DNA of 11,033 bases from JANLTP01 sp031363055 (GCA_031363055.1 JANLTP010000221.1:1-11033), one strand, 5' to 3'; shown: positions 1-7,854, counted from the first letter of the stretch. Numbers and translations: made by a program. Notes: a model not told the origin generated them from the letters alone.

Positions 1-1
1 T

Positions 2-751
2 AACCGCAAACGGCTTGATGAGTTGTTGACGCGCTTTACAGAGGAGCACCCGGACGTCATCGGCACCCGGCGGGTGCTTGAGCAACTGACCGAAGAGCGT
101 GCGGCTGAGTTGCGTAACCCCAAGCCGCAAACCGGCAGGACTCAAACGGTTTCGGTACCGAATAAGGTCTATCAGGACATCAAGCTGAATTTGACCCAGA
201 CCGAAGCAACGATCGCGTCGCTGAGCGCGCGCGTCGCCGAGGCCGAACTGCGCATGCGCGAAGCGACCGATGCCACTCAATCCATCCCGAAGGTCGAAGC
301 CGACTATGCACAGTTGAATCGCGACTACGAAATCAACAAGAAGAATTATGAGCAGTTGCTCGCCCGCCGCGAGTCTGCACAAATCTCGGAAGACCTGGAT
401 ACAAAATCCGGCGTTGTGCAGTTCAAGACTGTCGATCCGCCGCGCGTGACGCTGGTGTCCTGGTCGGCCAATCGACCGCTGATTTTTCTGGCAAGCTTGT
501 TGGGGTCGATCCTCATCGGTCTGGCGTTCGCGTTCCTGCGTTCGTACCTGAAACCAACGTTTCACAGTTCCCGACCCTTGTATGAAGCCTTCGGCTTACC
601 GGTCCTGGGGACGGTATCTCGCTCGCGCATGGCCAATGATCTCGGTGATGCCCGGATGCGTGCACTCGGCTTCGGCCTCGCCGCGCTTGCCTACCTTGGA
701 ATTTTTGGTTTGATTGCCGGTTTTTCGATACTTAATCCGTTGGCTAGCTAG
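2..751 (+). CDS. XrtA-associated polysaccharide chain-length determinant (Wzz/GNVR family), 5'-truncated
   Basis: This is the C-terminal part (about 249 residues) of an inner-membrane chain-length determinant. The reading frame is open to the left edge, so the true start and first membrane helix lie outside the window. The first visible residues include RLDELLTRFTEEHPDVIGTRR, a stretch typical of the GNVR/Wzz proteins of PEP-CTERM/XrtA exopolysaccharide loci. A long helical, probably coiled-coil part follows, then a GNVR-like segment (DYEINKKNYEQLLARRESAQ). The proline-containing VDPPRVT motif precedes a membrane helix (about LIFLASLLGSILIGLAFAFL), and a second hydrophobic helix (GLAALAYLGIFGLIAGFSIL) lies near the C terminus. 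Such proteins set polymer length with a partner BY-type kinase, which is the next gene, 21 bases downstream. Family assignment is firm. The XrtA link is inferred from resemblance and neighbours. Confidence 0.88.
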   Translation, partial: NRKRLDELLTRFTEEHPDVIGTRRVLEQLTEERAAELRNPKPQTGRTQTVSVPNKVYQDIKLNLTQTEATIASLSARVAEAELRMREATDATQSIPKVEADYAQLNRDYEINKKNYEQLLARRESAQISEDLDTKSGVVQFKTVDPPRVTLVSWSANRPLIFLASLLGSILIGLAFAFLRSYLKPTFHSSRPLYEAFGLPVLGTVSRSRMANDLGDARMRALGFGLAALAYLGIFGLIAGFSILNPLAS

Positions 752-772
752 AACCCCGGAGCTGGAACCCCT

Positions 773-1888
773 ATGAGCCTTATCGAACGTGCCATCGCCA
801 AACTGGCCGCTGCCAACGCGCCGACGACGACCGCGCCCGCGCTCAGGCAAGAACCGAAGCTCGAACCCAAACTTGAACCCAAGCTCCAACCCTCGCCTGA
901 CCCGAAACTGGTGAAGAGCTCGCGGCCGGCGGTGCGTCTGGTGCCCAAGTCGGTGCCACCGGTGCTCGCTGATGAAGCCGAATTGATCAAGCAGATCGAG
1001 AAGATCGAATCGGTGGAAGAATCGGAAACGTTGATGCCGGAAACGTTGATGCCGGAAACGCTGATGGCGGAAACCTTGATGGCCGAAACCCCGGAGGCGC
1101 AAACGCTGATCGATGAGCGCCCCCCGCTTCGTTCAGCTTCTGCGCACCTCGGTAAACGTGTTGCGATTGCCCCGGACGTCTTGCGCGCGCAAGGGTTCAT
1201 CACACTGGAACGCGCCCGTACTCGCGTAGCGCATCAGTTCCGGGTGATCAAGCGAATACTGATTGATAACGCACTGCAACGATCGGGCGAGACCCGCAAG
1301 CATCCTCGGCGAATCATGATCACCAGCGCGTTGCCGGGTGAGGGCAAGACCTTCTGTTCCATCAACCTGGCCATTACACTGGCTGCGGAACGCAATTTGC
1401 GGGTACTGCTGGTCGATGCCGACTTTGCGCGCCCCGGCGTGATGAACGCACTGGGGCTGCAGGCCGGTCCTGGCCTGACCGATTGGCTCAAAAGCGATGA
1501 TGAATCACCTTCCGATCTGATCCTGCCTACCAACATACGCGGCCTGTCTCTGATGGCATCCGGAACGCCGATTCGCAACACCACCGAATTGCTGTCAAGC
1601 AGCAGAACCGCGCGCCGATTGCGGCAACTGGAGGCCATGCTGCGAAACTACATTGTGTTATTCGATACCTCGCCGTTATTGCCGACCATTGAGTCGTTGG
1701 CGTTATCGCGCCATATGGGCCAGGTGGTTCTGGTCGTTGAGGCCGACAAGACGCCCAGACAGGCGGTCGGAGAGGCATGCGCCATGTTGTCCGATCACCC
1801 ATCCGTCGCGCTGCTGCTCAACAAACAAAAATTCAAGGATGGTTCGGAAAATTACGGCTATGGCAAGTACAAACGTGACTCAGACTAG
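773..1888 (+). CDS. XrtA-associated tyrosine autokinase (BY-kinase, CpsD/EpsB-like)
   Basis: This is a 371-residue cytoplasmic P-loop kinase that should autophosphorylate on tyrosine and control exopolysaccharide assembly with the upstream chain-length protein. Walker A is SALPGEGKT (185-193, K192), Walker A' is VLLVDADFARPG (211-222) and Walker B is IVLFDTSP (294-301, D298). The C terminus carries a tyrosine cluster (Y361, Y363, Y366), the usual site of autophosphorylation. The family is normally near 300 residues. The extra length is an N-terminal linker (about 20-125) made of two low-complexity repeats, EPKL-type (about 27-46) and ETLMP/ETLMA-type (85-114). A start at 773 fits GGAG at 758-761 and GGA at 764-766. 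The last 29 bases overlap the next gene in another frame, which suggests translational coupling. The kinase assignment is secure and the XrtA subclass is likely. Confidence 0.92.
   Translation: MSLIERAIAKLAAANAPTTTAPALRQEPKLEPKLEPKLQPSPDPKLVKSSRPAVRLVPKSVPPVLADEAELIKQIEKIESVEESETLMPETLMPETLMAETLMAETPEAQTLIDERPPLRSASAHLGKRVAIAPDVLRAQGFITLERARTRVAHQFRVIKRILIDNALQRSGETRKHPRRIMITSALPGEGKTFCSINLAITLAAERNLRVLLVDADFARPGVMNALGLQAGPGLTDWLKSDDESPSDLILPTNIRGLSLMASGTPIRNTTELLSSSRTARRLRQLEAMLRNYIVLFDTSPLLPTIESLALSRHMGQVVLVVEADKTPRQAVGEACAMLSDHPSVALLLNKQKFKDGSENYGYGKYKRDSD
851..910 (+). repeat. 12-bp in-frame tandem repeat in the kinase linker
   Basis: There are about five 12-base units: 851-862, 863-874, 875-886, 887-898 and 899-910. 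The first three encode EPKL, and the last two are degenerate (QPSP, DPKL). The period keeps the frame. The protein segment is charged, proline-containing and predicted disordered, so it is probably a flexible linker before the kinase domain. Confidence 0.85.
1025..1114 (+). repeat. 15-bp in-frame tandem repeat (ETLMP/ETLMA) in the kinase linker
   Basis: Six 15-base units begin at 1025, 1040, 1055, 1070, 1085 and 1100. The first two are identical (GAAACGTTGATGCCG). The next two differ at two or three positions each, and the last two are degenerate. They encode ETLMP, ETLMP, ETLMA, ETLMA, ETPEA and QTLID. Identity at the nucleotide level points to recent slippage or unequal recombination rather than old protein repeats. 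Confidence 0.9.
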
Positions 1889-3959
1889 CAATCCTCGCGG
1901 TCGCGCCCGGCGTCTTCGGTCGACGGCCCTGTCAGCGAAAACTGCCGCAGCCATCAAGCTGTGTGCATTGACCCTATGGGTCGCCAATGCACATGCGCAG
2001 GATCCCAACAGTCGCGATTCGCTAACCCCCTATATACCGCCGCGCCCCAGAGTACTGCCACCAGCGGTTCAACCTGCGCCACAGCCGCAGCCGGTGCCGC
2101 AAGTGCAGTCGGTCCCGCAAGTGCAGCCGGCACCACAGGTTCAACCGACGCCAGCCGCTCAACCCGCTCCGCAAGTTGCGCCGACACCACCGGTTCTGCC
2201 GGCATTGAAAGTTGAACCCGTTTTGCCGCCTCAGCCGGCACCGGCACCGACGCCGATGTCTCGCCCGGCACAAGTGACGCCACCGGTTCAGGTACTGCCG
2301 CCGCCGCTGCTTCCGTTGCCCTTACCTTCAGCCGTGCCAGCGCAATCGCCGTCACCGTTTGCAGCACCACCCTATGCAGCACCACCCAATGCGGCGCCAC
2401 CCTATACTGCGCCGACGTTTACTGCACCACCGAGTACGGAGACACCGGCGCCGGGTTCGCCAGAGGCTGTGCGTCCGTCGGCTACCGGACGCGGCCTCAC
2501 GCCGCTGGACTCGAATCTCACGCCCTCGACCGTTACGATTGGTGCGACTGCCCGACTGACGTTCACGGATAACGGCGCACTCAGTGCGAACACAACCAAG
2601 AAGTCAGACCTGATCAGCGAAGTCAGCCCAGCCATTCTCGCTACGGCCAATCGACCTGATGCGCGCGGTACCGCTTCCTATGGATTGCGCGCGATCAATT
2701 CGTACAACAACACCATTCCGAACACCATTCTTCACGACCTGCGAGGATTTGGCGATCTCGGGCTGGGCAGTGACCGCCTGCGCCTGAGCGCTCGAGGCTT
2801 CGCAACCAACGGCATTGCTTCGCCGTTTGCGCTGTCATCGGTCGACACGGCGACCACACCAGCGGCCAATCGGGTGCTTTACAAACGATTCGAGCTATCG
2901 CCGTATTATCTGGGACGCATCGATAACGTTGCCGACTATCAGATCCGTTATCGCGCCGGCTACTACGACTCGGGCGTCCCGGAGCTGAAGACCACCGAGA
3001 ACTCGCTGATCGCAACCGCCCGCAGCGACAGCGACTTCAGCCGGCTCGGCTGGCAGATGTCGGCGCAAGGCAGCCGGCGTCGCTTCGATAACGGTTTTGA
3101 CTACGGATCGTCCGCGCTCATCATGACCGCCATGCTCGCTGCCAGCCCGGCCTTTAGAGCGGGGCTCAGTGCCAACTATTCAAAAGTCGAAATCGTGGTC
3201 GACAGTCAAGGTCGAACCAGTGGCTGGGGCCCCGGCTTTCTGGCCAATTGGACGCCCAGTGAACGGACTTCATTGAGCCTGATTGGCGCCCGACAGTATT
3301 ATGGTGACACCGGCAGTTTGCGCTTTGCGCACCGCGCACCGAGCTGGAGTTTCTCGATGAACGCGCAACGAGCGCTGGTCTCTCCGATCGAAACCAACAT
3401 TCTGTTTCTCGATCCTTCGCAACAATTCGGCGTCGGCGAAGGTCGACCCACCAACAACCCGATTGCCGATGGCCTGATATTGCAGGGCCTGGCCAACCCG
3501 GCAGGCGCATTGTTCGTGACCGGCCTGTCAACCGCCGCCCTGACGCTCGAGACCGGCTTGAATGCCTCGTTTGGTATTTTGGGCTCGACCAACTCAGCGG
3601 TGCTGACCTTGTTCTCGTCGCGGCGCGCCGCCGTGCCCTTGACGGCCGACGCCCAGGCGGGCTTGCCGACGGCTCTGGGCGGTACCATCATCAATTCAAA
3701 CGGCGGAATTATCACGTATCGCTTCGCACTTTCCGGGACCAGCGCTTTGATTTTCCGGGGCACCGTATCGAATTGGCGTAACGACAGCGGTGACGCGCAA
3801 TCGCAAGTCCAATCGCTTTCCGGTGGCTACTACGCACAACTGTCTCAAAACTGGCGCGGCTCGATCGAGTTGCGCCGCAGCAAACAGCGCACTGGCGGCA
3901 CCGCAGTCGCACGCTATGACCAGGATGCTGTAGTGGCGGCCATCGATGCCCGCTTCTAA
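1860..3959 (+). CDS. PEP-CTERM/XrtA system-associated outer-membrane beta-barrel protein with proline-rich N-terminal domain
   Basis: This is a predicted secreted protein of 699 residues. Positive residues (RGRARRLR) precede a moderately hydrophobic segment ending ANAHA, with probable signal cleavage after A46. Residues 58 to about 200 are almost entirely Pro, Gln, Ala and Val, with motifs such as PQVQPAPQ and AAPPYAAPPN. From about 215 to the end the sequence alternates polar and apolar residues in barrel-like strands and finishes with ARF, the C-terminal phenylalanine typical of outer-membrane barrels. Position between the kinase and the ATPase matches the TIGR03016-type outer-membrane protein of XrtA loci. 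The long proline-rich insert looks larger than usual and may span periplasm or peptidoglycan. The frame stays open upstream to 1653, but ATG 1860 is preferred because it gives the signal peptide directly after a short lysine/arginine-rich N-region. Exact role is unproven; an export or anchoring function is inferred. Confidence 0.8.
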   Translation: MASTNVTQTSNPRGRARRLRSTALSAKTAAAIKLCALTLWVANAHAQDPNSRDSLTPYIPPRPRVLPPAVQPAPQPQPVPQVQSVPQVQPAPQVQPTPAAQPAPQVAPTPPVLPALKVEPVLPPQPAPAPTPMSRPAQVTPPVQVLPPPLLPLPLPSAVPAQSPSPFAAPPYAAPPNAAPPYTAPTFTAPPSTETPAPGSPEAVRPSATGRGLTPLDSNLTPSTVTIGATARLTFTDNGALSANTTKKSDLISEVSPAILATANRPDARGTASYGLRAINSYNNTIPNTILHDLRGFGDLGLGSDRLRLSARGFATNGIASPFALSSVDTATTPAANRVLYKRFELSPYYLGRIDNVADYQIRYRAGYYDSGVPELKTTENSLIATARSDSDFSRLGWQMSAQGSRRRFDNGFDYGSSALIMTAMLAASPAFRAGLSANYSKVEIVVDSQGRTSGWGPGFLANWTPSERTSLSLIGARQYYGDTGSLRFAHRAPSWSFSMNAQRALVSPIETNILFLDPSQQFGVGEGRPTNNPIADGLILQGLANPAGALFVTGLSTAALTLETGLNASFGILGSTNSAVLTLFSSRRAAVPLTADAQAGLPTALGGTIINSNGGIITYRFALSGTSALIFRGTVSNWRNDSGDAQSQVQSLSGGYYAQLSQNWRGSIELRRSKQRTGGTAVARYDQDAVVAAIDARF
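2361..2435 (+). repeat. 15-bp in-frame tandem repeat in the proline-rich region
   Basis: Five 15-base units (2361, 2376, 2391, 2406, 2421) encode AAPPY, AAPPN, AAPPY, TAPTF and TAPPS. The first two differ at only one base. More diverged PQVQP-type repeats lie upstream at about 2095-2175. The array extends the disordered proline-rich tether of the barrel protein. Confidence 0.82.
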
Positions 3960-4026
3960 ACGATGCGCTGCCATACGGTACGCTGCCATACGGTACGCTG
4001 ACCAACGATACGCTACTAACCGGTAC
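3952..4026 (+). repeat. 15-bp tandem array across the stop codon and the following intergenic gap
   Basis: Units 3967-3981 and 3982-3996 are identical (GCTGCCATACGGTAC). Units 3997-4011 and 4012-4026 are degenerate copies. A still weaker copy at 3952-3966 (about 10 of 15 bases shared with unit 3997-4011) spans the TAA stop at 3957-3959. The array fills nearly the whole 77-base gap before the ATPase start at 4037, and no good Shine-Dalgarno sequence is visible there. Confidence 0.85.
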
Positions 4027-4036
4027 GATTGCTGAA

Positions 4037-4984
4037 ATGTACGAGTCCTACTATGGCTTGACCAATTTGCCGTTCCGGCTCAACCCGGATCCGGCCTTTC
4101 TATTCGAGAGCCTCGGCCATCGACGGGCCATGGCTAATCTTGAATACGGCATTCACAAGCGCGAAGGCTTCATTGTGGTAACCGGTGACGTCGGTACCGG
4201 CAAGACAACGCTGGTTCAACGGTTGCTGCAAAAACTTCCGCCCGAGCAAATTGTTGCGGCCCAGATCGTCAGCACCCTGTTCGATCCTGACGATGTGCTG
4301 CGTCTGGTCGCCACCTCATTCGGTGTGGACGCGGCGGGCGCCGACAAGCCTGGCGTGCTGAATGCCTTGATCCAGTATTTTGTCGCCTTGCATTCCGAAG
4401 GCAAGCGCGCATTATTGATTGTCGACGAAGCACAGAACCTTTCGGTATCGGCCATCGAAGAACTGCGAATGTTATCCAACTACCAGATTGGCAACGAGTC
4501 TTTGTTGCAGACTTTTCTGATGGGTCAACCCGAGTTTCGCGACATTATCGACAGCCCGGCCTTGGCGCAACTCAGGCAACGCGTGCTGGCCACCTATCAC
4601 CTGGGTCCGCTCGCACCTGCAGAAATTCGCAGCTACATCGAACATCGTCTTAAGCTCGCGGGCTGGAGCAACCACCCCAATATTGAAGATGATGCCTTCG
4701 ATGCGGTCTACACGAACACCGATGGCGTACCCAGACGAATCAACGCCTTGTTCGATCGCGTCTTGCTGGCCGGCTTTCTGAACGAGCAAGCGGTTATAAA
4801 AGCCTCGGATGTCAACGAGGTCGGCTCCGAAATGCTGCCGGCGGTTTCCGATCACAGCCGCATCGTGACCGAAACGCAGCAGGGTGGCAGCCACTTCGAA
4901 CAATCGCTCGCCCGGATCTCGCAACAACTCGACTCAATACAAATGGCCGTGCAGCAATTGCAGATCGAGCCCAAGAAAAGTTAG
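4037..4984 (+). CDS. XrtA-associated AAA ATPase (ExeA/GspA-like)
   Basis: This 315-residue ATPase belongs to the ExeA-like group and resembles the TIGR03015 ATPase of XrtA exopolysaccharide loci. The N terminus MYESYYGLTNLPFRLNPDP is the classic opening of that family. Walker A is GDVGTGKT (50-57, K56), Walker B is LLIVDEAQ (126-133, D130 and E131), a sensor-like strand is FLMGQPE (160-166), and the lid helix region contains GVPRRINALFDR (230-241). Residues from about 284 form an amphipathic, glutamine-rich helix (SLARISQQLDSIQMAVQQLQ), a short likely coiled coil that may mediate assembly. No transmembrane helix is evident, so it is probably cytoplasmic or peripheral. It likely energises or regulates an envelope step of polysaccharide export; that role is inferred from context. 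A clear Shine-Dalgarno is lacking, and coupling to the upstream gene is interrupted by the repeat array. Confidence 0.9.
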   Translation: MYESYYGLTNLPFRLNPDPAFLFESLGHRRAMANLEYGIHKREGFIVVTGDVGTGKTTLVQRLLQKLPPEQIVAAQIVSTLFDPDDVLRLVATSFGVDAAGADKPGVLNALIQYFVALHSEGKRALLIVDEAQNLSVSAIEELRMLSNYQIGNESLLQTFLMGQPEFRDIIDSPALAQLRQRVLATYHLGPLAPAEIRSYIEHRLKLAGWSNHPNIEDDAFDAVYTNTDGVPRRINALFDRVLLAGFLNEQAVIKASDVNEVGSEMLPAVSDHSRIVTETQQGGSHFEQSLARISQQLDSIQMAVQQLQIEPKKS

Positions 4985-5020
4985 AGTGCTGCGCGCCATC
5001 GGAGTGAGAGTTCCACGAGT

Positions 5021-6217
5021 ATGTTGAACCCCACGCGCGAAGCGACTGAGCGCACTCGGGTGGTAGTGGTGACCTGGCTGTTCGGCTACCCTTGGGATCC
5101 GACGCGCGGTATCTATAACCAGCAGCAATTCGATCGACTGGCCAAACAGGTCGAGCTGTCGGTGATGGTTGCGGTGCCCTGGACCGTGGTGCTGCGCAAC
5201 TTCGCGGCATTCATGAGCGCTCGCCGGTCACCGTCCTTGCGCGACTATCCGATACGGTACTTCGTTTCGTTTCATCTGCCGGGCATCGGCCGCTCTCTAA
5301 GCGGCGTCCTGTACTTGTTGTCACTGATCACGCAGTTGGGGGTGCCAATCGTTCGAGCGCGTGCCCATTGCCTGATTGGAAGTTGGTCGTACCCGGACGG
5401 CTTTGCGACCAGCGTGCTCGGCAAAATATTGCGCATACCGGTCGTGCTTAAGGTCCACGGCAGTGATGTCAATCTGTACACGCTCAATGCGCTGCGTCGC
5501 TGGCAAATTCGCGTTGCCTGCAATGGAGCGTACAAGACCGTCTGCGTGAGCCAGGCGCTGGGCGATCGATTGATTGCAATCGGTGTTGATCGGAAGCGCG
5601 TCGCGGTCAACTATAACGGCGTCGATCAGCAGCGGTTCACGGATTCAGAGCAGGCGCCTGCGCGGCTCGAGTTGAACATCGCAGCCCATGTTCCGGTGAT
5701 CCTCTTCGTGGGTAATGTGCTGGATTCAAAAGGTGCCGCCGATCTGCTCGAAGCATTCGTCAAACTTCGCGAGCGACGACCCACTGCGCAACTGATTTAT
5801 ATTGGCGATGGTGCCGATCGCTTGAGCCTAGAGCAACGAGTCAGACGATTGAATCTGGCCGATGCCGTGCGATTCACCGGCAAACAGGACCATGCGCTGT
5901 TGGTCCGTTGGTATGTCGCGGCCGATCTTTTGTGTCTGCCCAGTCACGCGGAAGGCGTGCCTAATGTCATTCTCGAAGCAATGGCCTGCGGTCGCCCGGT
6001 CGTCGCAAGCTGCGTCGGCGGAATTCCAGAAGTCTTGCCGCCGTTTGCGGGTCGATTGGTAGCACCGCGCGACACCAACGCGCTAGCCATCGCGCTGGAT
6101 GAAGCCCTTGCCGACTCCTGGAACTCAGCGAAGATCGTCGCCCATGCACGCAATTTCACCTGGACTCGAAACGTCGCCACGATGCACGACATTGTGATGC
6201 GCGCTGCGAAAAGGTAA
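5021..6217 (+). CDS. Glycosyltransferase family 4 (GT-B fold), exopolysaccharide synthesis
   Basis: This is a 398-residue predicted retaining GT-B glycosyltransferase, probably cytoplasmic or membrane-associated, that would transfer a sugar from a nucleotide donor onto a growing lipid-linked repeat unit. The N-terminal acceptor domain starts with a beta strand VVVVTWLFGYPWDPTRG and contains HGSD (146-149). The C-terminal donor domain starts near VILFVGNVLDSKG and carries the EX7E motif EGVPNVILE (E311 to E319) followed by MACGRPVVAS and GGIPE, as in GT4 enzymes. The gene begins 36 bases after the ATPase gene on the same strand, so it is probably the last gene of the same operon. A GGAG at about 5001-5004 is rather far from ATG 5021, so the exact start is moderately sure. 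The sugar and linkage cannot be predicted. Confidence 0.9.
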   Translation: MLNPTREATERTRVVVVTWLFGYPWDPTRGIYNQQQFDRLAKQVELSVMVAVPWTVVLRNFAAFMSARRSPSLRDYPIRYFVSFHLPGIGRSLSGVLYLLSLITQLGVPIVRARAHCLIGSWSYPDGFATSVLGKILRIPVVLKVHGSDVNLYTLNALRRWQIRVACNGAYKTVCVSQALGDRLIAIGVDRKRVAVNYNGVDQQRFTDSEQAPARLELNIAAHVPVILFVGNVLDSKGAADLLEAFVKLRERRPTAQLIYIGDGADRLSLEQRVRRLNLADAVRFTGKQDHALLVRWYVAADLLCLPSHAEGVPNVILEAMACGRPVVASCVGGIPEVLPPFAGRLVAPRDTNALAIALDEALADSWNSAKIVAHARNFTWTRNVATMHDIVMRAAKR

Positions 6218-6253
6218 GATCGGCCTGTGGTCTGACACATCGGAGCGATCCAC

Positions 6254-6712
6254 ATGAATGCCAAGAGTCCCCCAGTCGCCAAGGCAATCCCGGTTGCCAC
6301 ACCGGCTACCCGGCCGTTCTGGGAGGGTACCCAAGCGGGCGAGCTACGACTACAGCGTTGTACGGCCTGCGCGCGCCACTTTCTGTATCCGCGCACGCAC
6401 TGCCCGTCATGCGGCTCAGCGAATACCGAATGGGTCAAGGCCAGTGGCCGCGGGCGACTCTATTCATATGTCATCAGCCATAGGGCGGCGCCCGGTTGGG
6501 AGGGCGAAGTACCGTACGTGATCGCCGTCGTTCAATTGGACGAAGGACCGCGCATGTTATCGAACCTGGTGGGGGTGCCGCCCGATCCGGCAGCGTTGGT
6601 GCTCGACACGCCGCTCGAAGTTGTGTTCGAGGCGCGTGGCAACATGATGCTGCCGTTGTTCAAGCCGAGCAACAGCAACGCCGCGGCGCTCAATCGGGGA
6701 GCTTCACAATGA
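6254..6712 (+). CDS. Zn-ribbon/OB-fold protein (DUF35 family), partner of the thiolase-like protein
   Basis: This is a 152-residue cytoplasmic protein. An N-terminal helix region (PFWEGTQAGELRLQRC) leads into a rubredoxin-like zinc ribbon with four cysteines, C36, C39, C50 and C53 (CTAC and CPSC). An OB-fold follows (GRGRLYSYVISHRAAPGWEG to VVFEARG). This is the standard DUF35 layout. Such proteins bind acyl-CoA and partner thiolase-fold enzymes or enoyl-CoA hydratase-like proteins. GGAG at 6242-6245 lies 8 bases before ATG 6254. The stop overlaps the start of the thiolase gene (ATGA, 6709-6712), a strong hint of a stoichiometric complex. The short alanine/proline N-terminal extension (1-20) is not conserved-looking. 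Confidence 0.9.
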   Translation: MNAKSPPVAKAIPVATPATRPFWEGTQAGELRLQRCTACARHFLYPRTHCPSCGSANTEWVKASGRGRLYSYVISHRAAPGWEGEVPYVIAVVQLDEGPRMLSNLVGVPPDPAALVLDTPLEVVFEARGNMMLPLFKPSNSNAAALNRGASQ

Positions 6713-7854
6713 AGCCTGCGATCATCGCCATTGCCGGTGCTGCCGAGACCGATCTGGGCGCGCTGCCGCACCTCTCCGAACTGGATCTGCGTGCCGATGC
6801 AGCACACCGTGCGCTCGCTGATGCCGGCCTCGGCATTGCCGATGTCGACGGCATTACCAGTGCGGTCGAATCACCGATCGATGTGGCGCACTATCTGGGG
6901 ATTAACCCAAGTTGGTATGACGGCACATCGGTGGGCGGCTGCTCGTTCCTGGTTCATGTGCGCCATGCCGCTGCCGCCATTCGCGCCGGCCTGTGCACCA
7001 CCGTGCTGGTCTTGCACGGCGAGTCGGGGCGTTCGCGCGTCGGGGCAGTCCCTCGACAGCGTCCGGCTTACGGCATGTTGGGTCAGTTCGAATTGCCTTA
7101 TGGCGCCTTTGCGCCGCCGAACATGTTTACCTTGCCGGTCATGCGTTATCTGAAAGACACCGGCACCACCCACGAACAGCTCGCCGAGGTCGTGGTGGCG
7201 CAGAGTCATTGGGCCGCCGGTAACCCGCGCGCCAGTCGCAACAAGTTACTGACGGTACAAGACGTCATGGCATCGCCCCTGATCGCCTACCCCTTTCACA
7301 AGCTCGAATGCTGTGTCGTGACCGATGGCGGCGGCGCCTTGCTGATCACCAGTGCCGATCGCGCGCGCAATTTGCGCACCGCCCACAAACCGGTTTATTT
7401 GCTGGGCTCGGGCGAGGCCTGCGATAGTCCGATGGTTTCAATGATGGACGATATGACCTCATCAAAGGCCTTCAAGCGTTCCAGCAAGGATGCGTTTGCC
7501 CAGGCCGGCATCAAACATGCGGACGTCGATCACCTGATGGTCTACGACGCATTCGCGCACATTCCGCTGTACGGCCTCGAAGACCTGGGATTCGTCGGAC
7601 GAGGCGAAGCCGGTGCGTTCATTCAGGCCGGACACACCCGTCCTGGCGGCAAGCTGCCGTTGAATACCAACGGCGGCGGCATTCTGTACACGCACACCGG
7701 CATGTACGGCATGTTCGCCATTCTTGAAGCGGTTCGACAGTTACGCGGCGAGGCCTACAAACAGGTCGCCGGTGTCAAGACCAGTGTGGTTCAAGGCGTG
7801 GGCGGCATGTTTACGGCGGCGGCTACGCTGGTGTTGTCGAATCAGCTACCCTGA
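6709..7854 (+). CDS. Thiolase-fold protein (SCP2/lipid-transfer-type thiolase or retro-aldolase)
   Basis: This is a 381-residue protein of the thiolase superfamily (SCP-x/Ltp-like branch). The N half has the motif SVGGCSFLVHVRHAAAA, with C78 at the usual nucleophile position. The C half has the motif VYDAFAHIPLYGLEDLGF (278-295), PLNTNGGG (317-324) and THTGMYG (328-334, H329). The classical second catalytic cysteine motif (CxG near the C terminus) is not seen; VQGVGGMFTAA stands there instead. That loss is usual in this branch, whose members include thiolases and Ltp2-type aldolases that cleave sterol side-chain CoA intermediates together with a DUF35 partner. The DUF35 gene overlaps the start by ATGA, and GGGGAG at about 6696-6701 serves as a Shine-Dalgarno. 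Whether this is a thiolase or an aldolase, and its substrate, are not decidable here. Confidence 0.85.
   Translation: MKPAIIAIAGAAETDLGALPHLSELDLRADAAHRALADAGLGIADVDGITSAVESPIDVAHYLGINPSWYDGTSVGGCSFLVHVRHAAAAIRAGLCTTVLVLHGESGRSRVGAVPRQRPAYGMLGQFELPYGAFAPPNMFTLPVMRYLKDTGTTHEQLAEVVVAQSHWAAGNPRASRNKLLTVQDVMASPLIAYPFHKLECCVVTDGGGALLITSADRARNLRTAHKPVYLLGSGEACDSPMVSMMDDMTSSKAFKRSSKDAFAQAGIKHADVDHLMVYDAFAHIPLYGLEDLGFVGRGEAGAFIQAGHTRPGGKLPLNTNGGGILYTHTGMYGMFAILEAVRQLRGEAYKQVAGVKTSVVQGVGGMFTAAATLVLSNQLP

Noticed and set aside
596..1102. Minus-strand open frame of 168 codons with RHQRFRHQRFR-type repeats
   Set aside because: It is the antisense image of the 15-base array in the kinase gene and overlaps two well-supported genes; composition is not protein-like.
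1653..1859. Upstream extension of the barrel gene frame
   Set aside because: It would overlap over 230 bases of the kinase domain and put the signal peptide deep inside the protein; ATG 1860 is a better start.
1954..2400. Minus-strand open frame of 148 codons and other frames opposite the proline-rich region
   Set aside because: Proline/alanine-rich GC-rich codons leave all frames free of stops; no start signal or recognisable protein is seen.
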